A stretch of DNA of 64,000 bases, from positions 1 to 64,000 of the forward strand of contig NZ_JACIJH010000007.1 in the NCBI RefSeq assembly GCF_014199295.1. The letters are read 5' to 3'. Shown in pieces: positions 61,995 through 64,000 of this stretch. A program made the position numbers and the translations under genes. Every line of letters starts with the position of its first letter. Position 1 is the first letter of the stretch. This DNA comes from Sphingopyxis panaciterrulae. GTDB lineage: Bacteria; Pseudomonadota; Alphaproteobacteria; Sphingomonadales; Sphingomonadaceae. The notes beneath the pieces were generated by a model. It was given only the letters and a program-made list of their open reading frames with translations, was not told the origin of the DNA and ran no database searches.

Positions 61995-64000
61995 AGCTTT
62001 CTCCTCTTTCGGTCTCGTTCAGGCGTTCCAGCAGGAACATCAAGGCTGGATCGTTAGCGAATTCGTCGCGCACCGCTGTGGCGCAGGTCACAAAGGCCGA
62101 TTTTTCGCCCGCCGCATGCGCCGCGACCAGATCGGCGATCCGCGCGCGCTGCGCCGGGGTCAGGTCGGGGCGCGGGGTCAGGACGTCGACGGGCCGCGCC
62201 CGGCCGCGCAGCGTCACCCGGCCCATCGGCACCAGATCGTCGCGCCCGGCGCTCGCGGCGGCCTCGGCAGAGATCAATATGCCGGTCTTCAGGCTCTTGT
62301 TCGCCGATTCGAGGCGCGAGGCGGTGTTCATGCTGTCGCCGAGCGCGGTATACTGGATGCGGTCCTCGCCGCCGAAATTGCCGACGATCGCGTCGCCGAC
62401 GTGCAGGCCGACGCGCGTCATGCCGATCGGCGGCACGCCCTCCGCCATGTCGGTGCGGAAGGTCTCACCCGCGCGCGACATGGCGATGGCGGCCGCCGCC
62501 GCCCGCTCGCCATCGTCGGGGCGGCTGAGCGGCGCGCCCCAGAAGGCGACGATGGCGTCGCCGACGAACTTGTCGATCGTCCCGCCATGGTCGAGCACGA
62601 TGTCGGACAGGCGGTCGAGATATTCGTTGAGCAGCCGTGCGACCGTTTCCGGCGTCACCGCATGGCTGAGCTTGGTGAAGCCTTCGAGGTCGGTGAAGAC
62701 GCAATAGATATTGCGTCGCTCGCCGTGCAGCGAAAGCTGGTCGGGGTCGCGCATGATCTGCGCTGCGACGTCGGCGGGCAGATATTTGCCCAGCGCCGAC
62801 TGAGCGAAGGCGCGCTGGCGGGCGCCGATCGTCCGCGCCGCGGTGCCGACCGCGGCATAGCCGAACAGCCAGCCGAGCGCCCAGCCGAAGGCGGGCACCG
62901 TCGTCGTGTCGATGCCGTGCCCCTGCATCCAGAAGGGAAAGGCGAGGAAGAAGACGATCTGGGCGACGAAGGCGAGCGCGACCCAGCGCGCGCGTAGGTC
63001 GATCAGACTGGTCAGCCCGCCCGCCAGCACGACGGCGACGGCGAGCGCCCACAGCGCCGGGCCAGGGATCGGCGTCGTCCATGCGCCGTCGAGTTGCTGC
63101 GCGAGCATATGGGCGTGGACCTCCAGCCCGATCATCGTCTCGTGCCGACCGGTGACGGGGTCGATGAAGCGGCTGAGCGGGGTGTTGAACTGGTCGTAAT
63201 CGATGATGTCGCCGCCGATCAGCACATAGCGTCCCTTGACCAGATCGGAAAAGCCCGCGCGCATGTCGGCATCCATCGGCATGGCGAAAGTATCGATCGG
63301 AATGTTCGCGAACACCGGTTCCTCTTGCCCCTTCGCGGCGCGGGCCGGGAGCAGGAAGCGGATATTGCCCTGGAAATCGGCGTGCGCCGCATCGACCGGG
63401 GCCAGCGCATTGGCCATCAGCGGCGGCAGCTCGGGCGGGCGGTCGGGCCAGGTGCGGATCACGCCATCGTCGTCGGTGCGGAACAGCACGCTGGTGGGCT
63501 TCGTGCGGTCGGTCGTTACCTCCTTGAGAAAGGACTGGAGGAATGTCTGCTGTTCGAAGAAGATGGCGTCGGGATTGCTCGACTGTTCGGCATAGGCGAG
63601 CCAGGTCGGCGTCCGCATCGCGCGAAGCTGATCCTTCAGCAGATCGTCGTCGGGGCGGGGCGAATCGAAGACGATGTCGATGCCGATCGCCTGCGCCCCC
63701 ATCGCGTCGATATTCTCGAGCGCGCGCGCGAGGATGGTGCGGTCGAGCGGCGAGCGGATACCGGTGTTGAACAGCGTTTCGTCGTTATAGGTGATGAGCA
63801 GGACGCGCTTGTCCTGCCCAACGTGCGGCGCCATCGCGGTCGCGCGGGCGTCGTAGAGCGCGCGTTCGGCATCGCGGGTCAGCGGCAATTGCCAGCCGAG
63901 CCGGGCGATCAGCGCTGCGACGAGCAGGAACAGCAGCGTCCCGATCAGCCGCGCCGGGCCGAGCTGCGAGAGGAGCTGGCGGAGCCGCTTGCCGACTGGC
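61981..64000 (-). CDS. CHASE2-domain class III adenylate/guanylate cyclase, start beyond window
   Basis: At least 673 residues are present and the frame stays open to the right edge, where a first membrane helix (LIGTLLFLLVAALIARLG) precedes ALYDARATAM. A periplasmic CHASE2 sensor follows (VLLITYNDETLFNTGIRSPLDR, GIDIVFDSPRPDD, KGRYVLIGGDIIDYDQFNTP), then further helices and a cytoplasmic class III cyclase domain. The catalytic set is complete: metal Asp in FTDLEGFT and VGDAIVAFWG, Lys in DKFVGD (adenine specificity), and Asn/Arg in NTASRLES. It should make cAMP in response to an external signal. Only the N-terminal tens of residues are missing. Confidence 0.9.
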   Translation of the reverse strand, partial: PVGKRLRQLLSQLGPARLIGTLLFLLVAALIARLGWQLPLTRDAERALYDARATAMAPHVGQDKRVLLITYNDETLFNTGIRSPLDRTILARALENIDAMGAQAIGIDIVFDSPRPDDDLLKDQLRAMRTPTWLAYAEQSSNPDAIFFEQQTFLQSFLKEVTTDRTKPTSVLFRTDDDGVIRTWPDRPPELPPLMANALAPVDAAHADFQGNIRFLLPARAAKGQEEPVFANIPIDTFAMPMDADMRAGFSDLVKGRYVLIGGDIIDYDQFNTPLSRFIDPVTGRHETMIGLEVHAHMLAQQLDGAWTTPIPGPALWALAVAVVLAGGLTSLIDLRARWVALAFVAQIVFFLAFPFWMQGHGIDTTTVPAFGWALGWLFGYAAVGTAARTIGARQRAFAQSALGKYLPADVAAQIMRDPDQLSLHGERRNIYCVFTDLEGFTKLSHAVTPETVARLLNEYLDRLSDIVLDHGGTIDKFVGDAIVAFWGAPLSRPDDGERAAAAAIAMSRAGETFRTDMAEGVPPIGMTRVGLHVGDAIVGNFGGEDRIQYTALGDSMNTASRLESANKSLKTGILISAEAAASAGRDDLVPMGRVTLRGRARPVDVLTPRPDLTPAQRARIADLVAAHAAGEKSAFVTCATAVRDEFANDPALMFLLERLNETERGESYVLS

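Noticed and set aside
1..64000. tRNA, rRNA, phage or integrative-element genes
   Set aside because: None was recognised on either strand; accessory regions show no integrase, transposase or attachment-site duplication.

Overview
The window looks like chromosomal DNA from an alphaproteobacterium of the order Sphingomonadales (Sphingopyxis, Sphingomonas or Novosphingobium type). The reasons are high GC throughout, three TonB-dependent receptors (TBDRs), two spinster-type MFS carriers next to oxidoreductases, DUF3237 and M24 hydrolases typical of sphingomonad catabolic clusters, and short palindromic repeats at gene ends. No tRNA, rRNA, CRISPR array, integrase or transposase was seen. Genus-level placement is inference.

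Positions 1-23735 are accessory catabolism and uptake. The left edge holds the start of a HisD-like dehydrogenase gene. Next come an aldehyde dehydrogenase, a TBDR divergent from an aldehyde dehydrogenase/GMC alcohol oxidase pair with a small lipoprotein, and an M24 creatinase-like hydrolase divergent from an MFS carrier. A FecI/FecR pair with an M28 peptidase diverges from a signalling TBDR (STN domain) followed by a CocE-like hydrolase. A TBDR/DUF3237 pair diverges from a second MFS carrier across a 24-bp palindrome. The theme is outer-membrane capture of organic substrates followed by alcohol-to-aldehyde-to-acid oxidation or hydrolysis.

Positions 23984-33154 hold a two-partner secretion (TPS) system: a TpsB transporter and a giant TpsA exoprotein with GLUG and MBG-like repeats. 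The TpsA reading frame is broken at a run of eight G. Positions 49871-64000 hold a second TPS system in the order class III cyclase with CHASE2 (running off the right edge), secreted FecR-like protein, TpsB, and a 3.1-kilo-residue TpsA carrying an in-frame run of ten G. Two giant surface proteins with long G tracts suggest contingency-type (phase) variation.

Between them, 33379-39685 is a sulfur-uptake locus: SLC13 permease, Rrf2 regulator, CysP, CysT, CysW, CysA and the small YezD-family protein. The last four junctions are overlapping or nearly so. The rrf2 and cysP upstream regions share a degenerate CCTAYT-N3-TTSATAG motif. Housekeeping genes follow: rpsM, rpsK, rpoA and rplQ (with a palindromic element between rpoA and rplQ), a CysQ/SuhB-like phosphatase, pmbA/tldE, a small membrane protein, a STAS-less SulP permease, a D-2-hydroxyacid dehydrogenase and cysS. 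Several intergenic regions at convergent gene ends carry structured repeats that begin at or near a stop codon.
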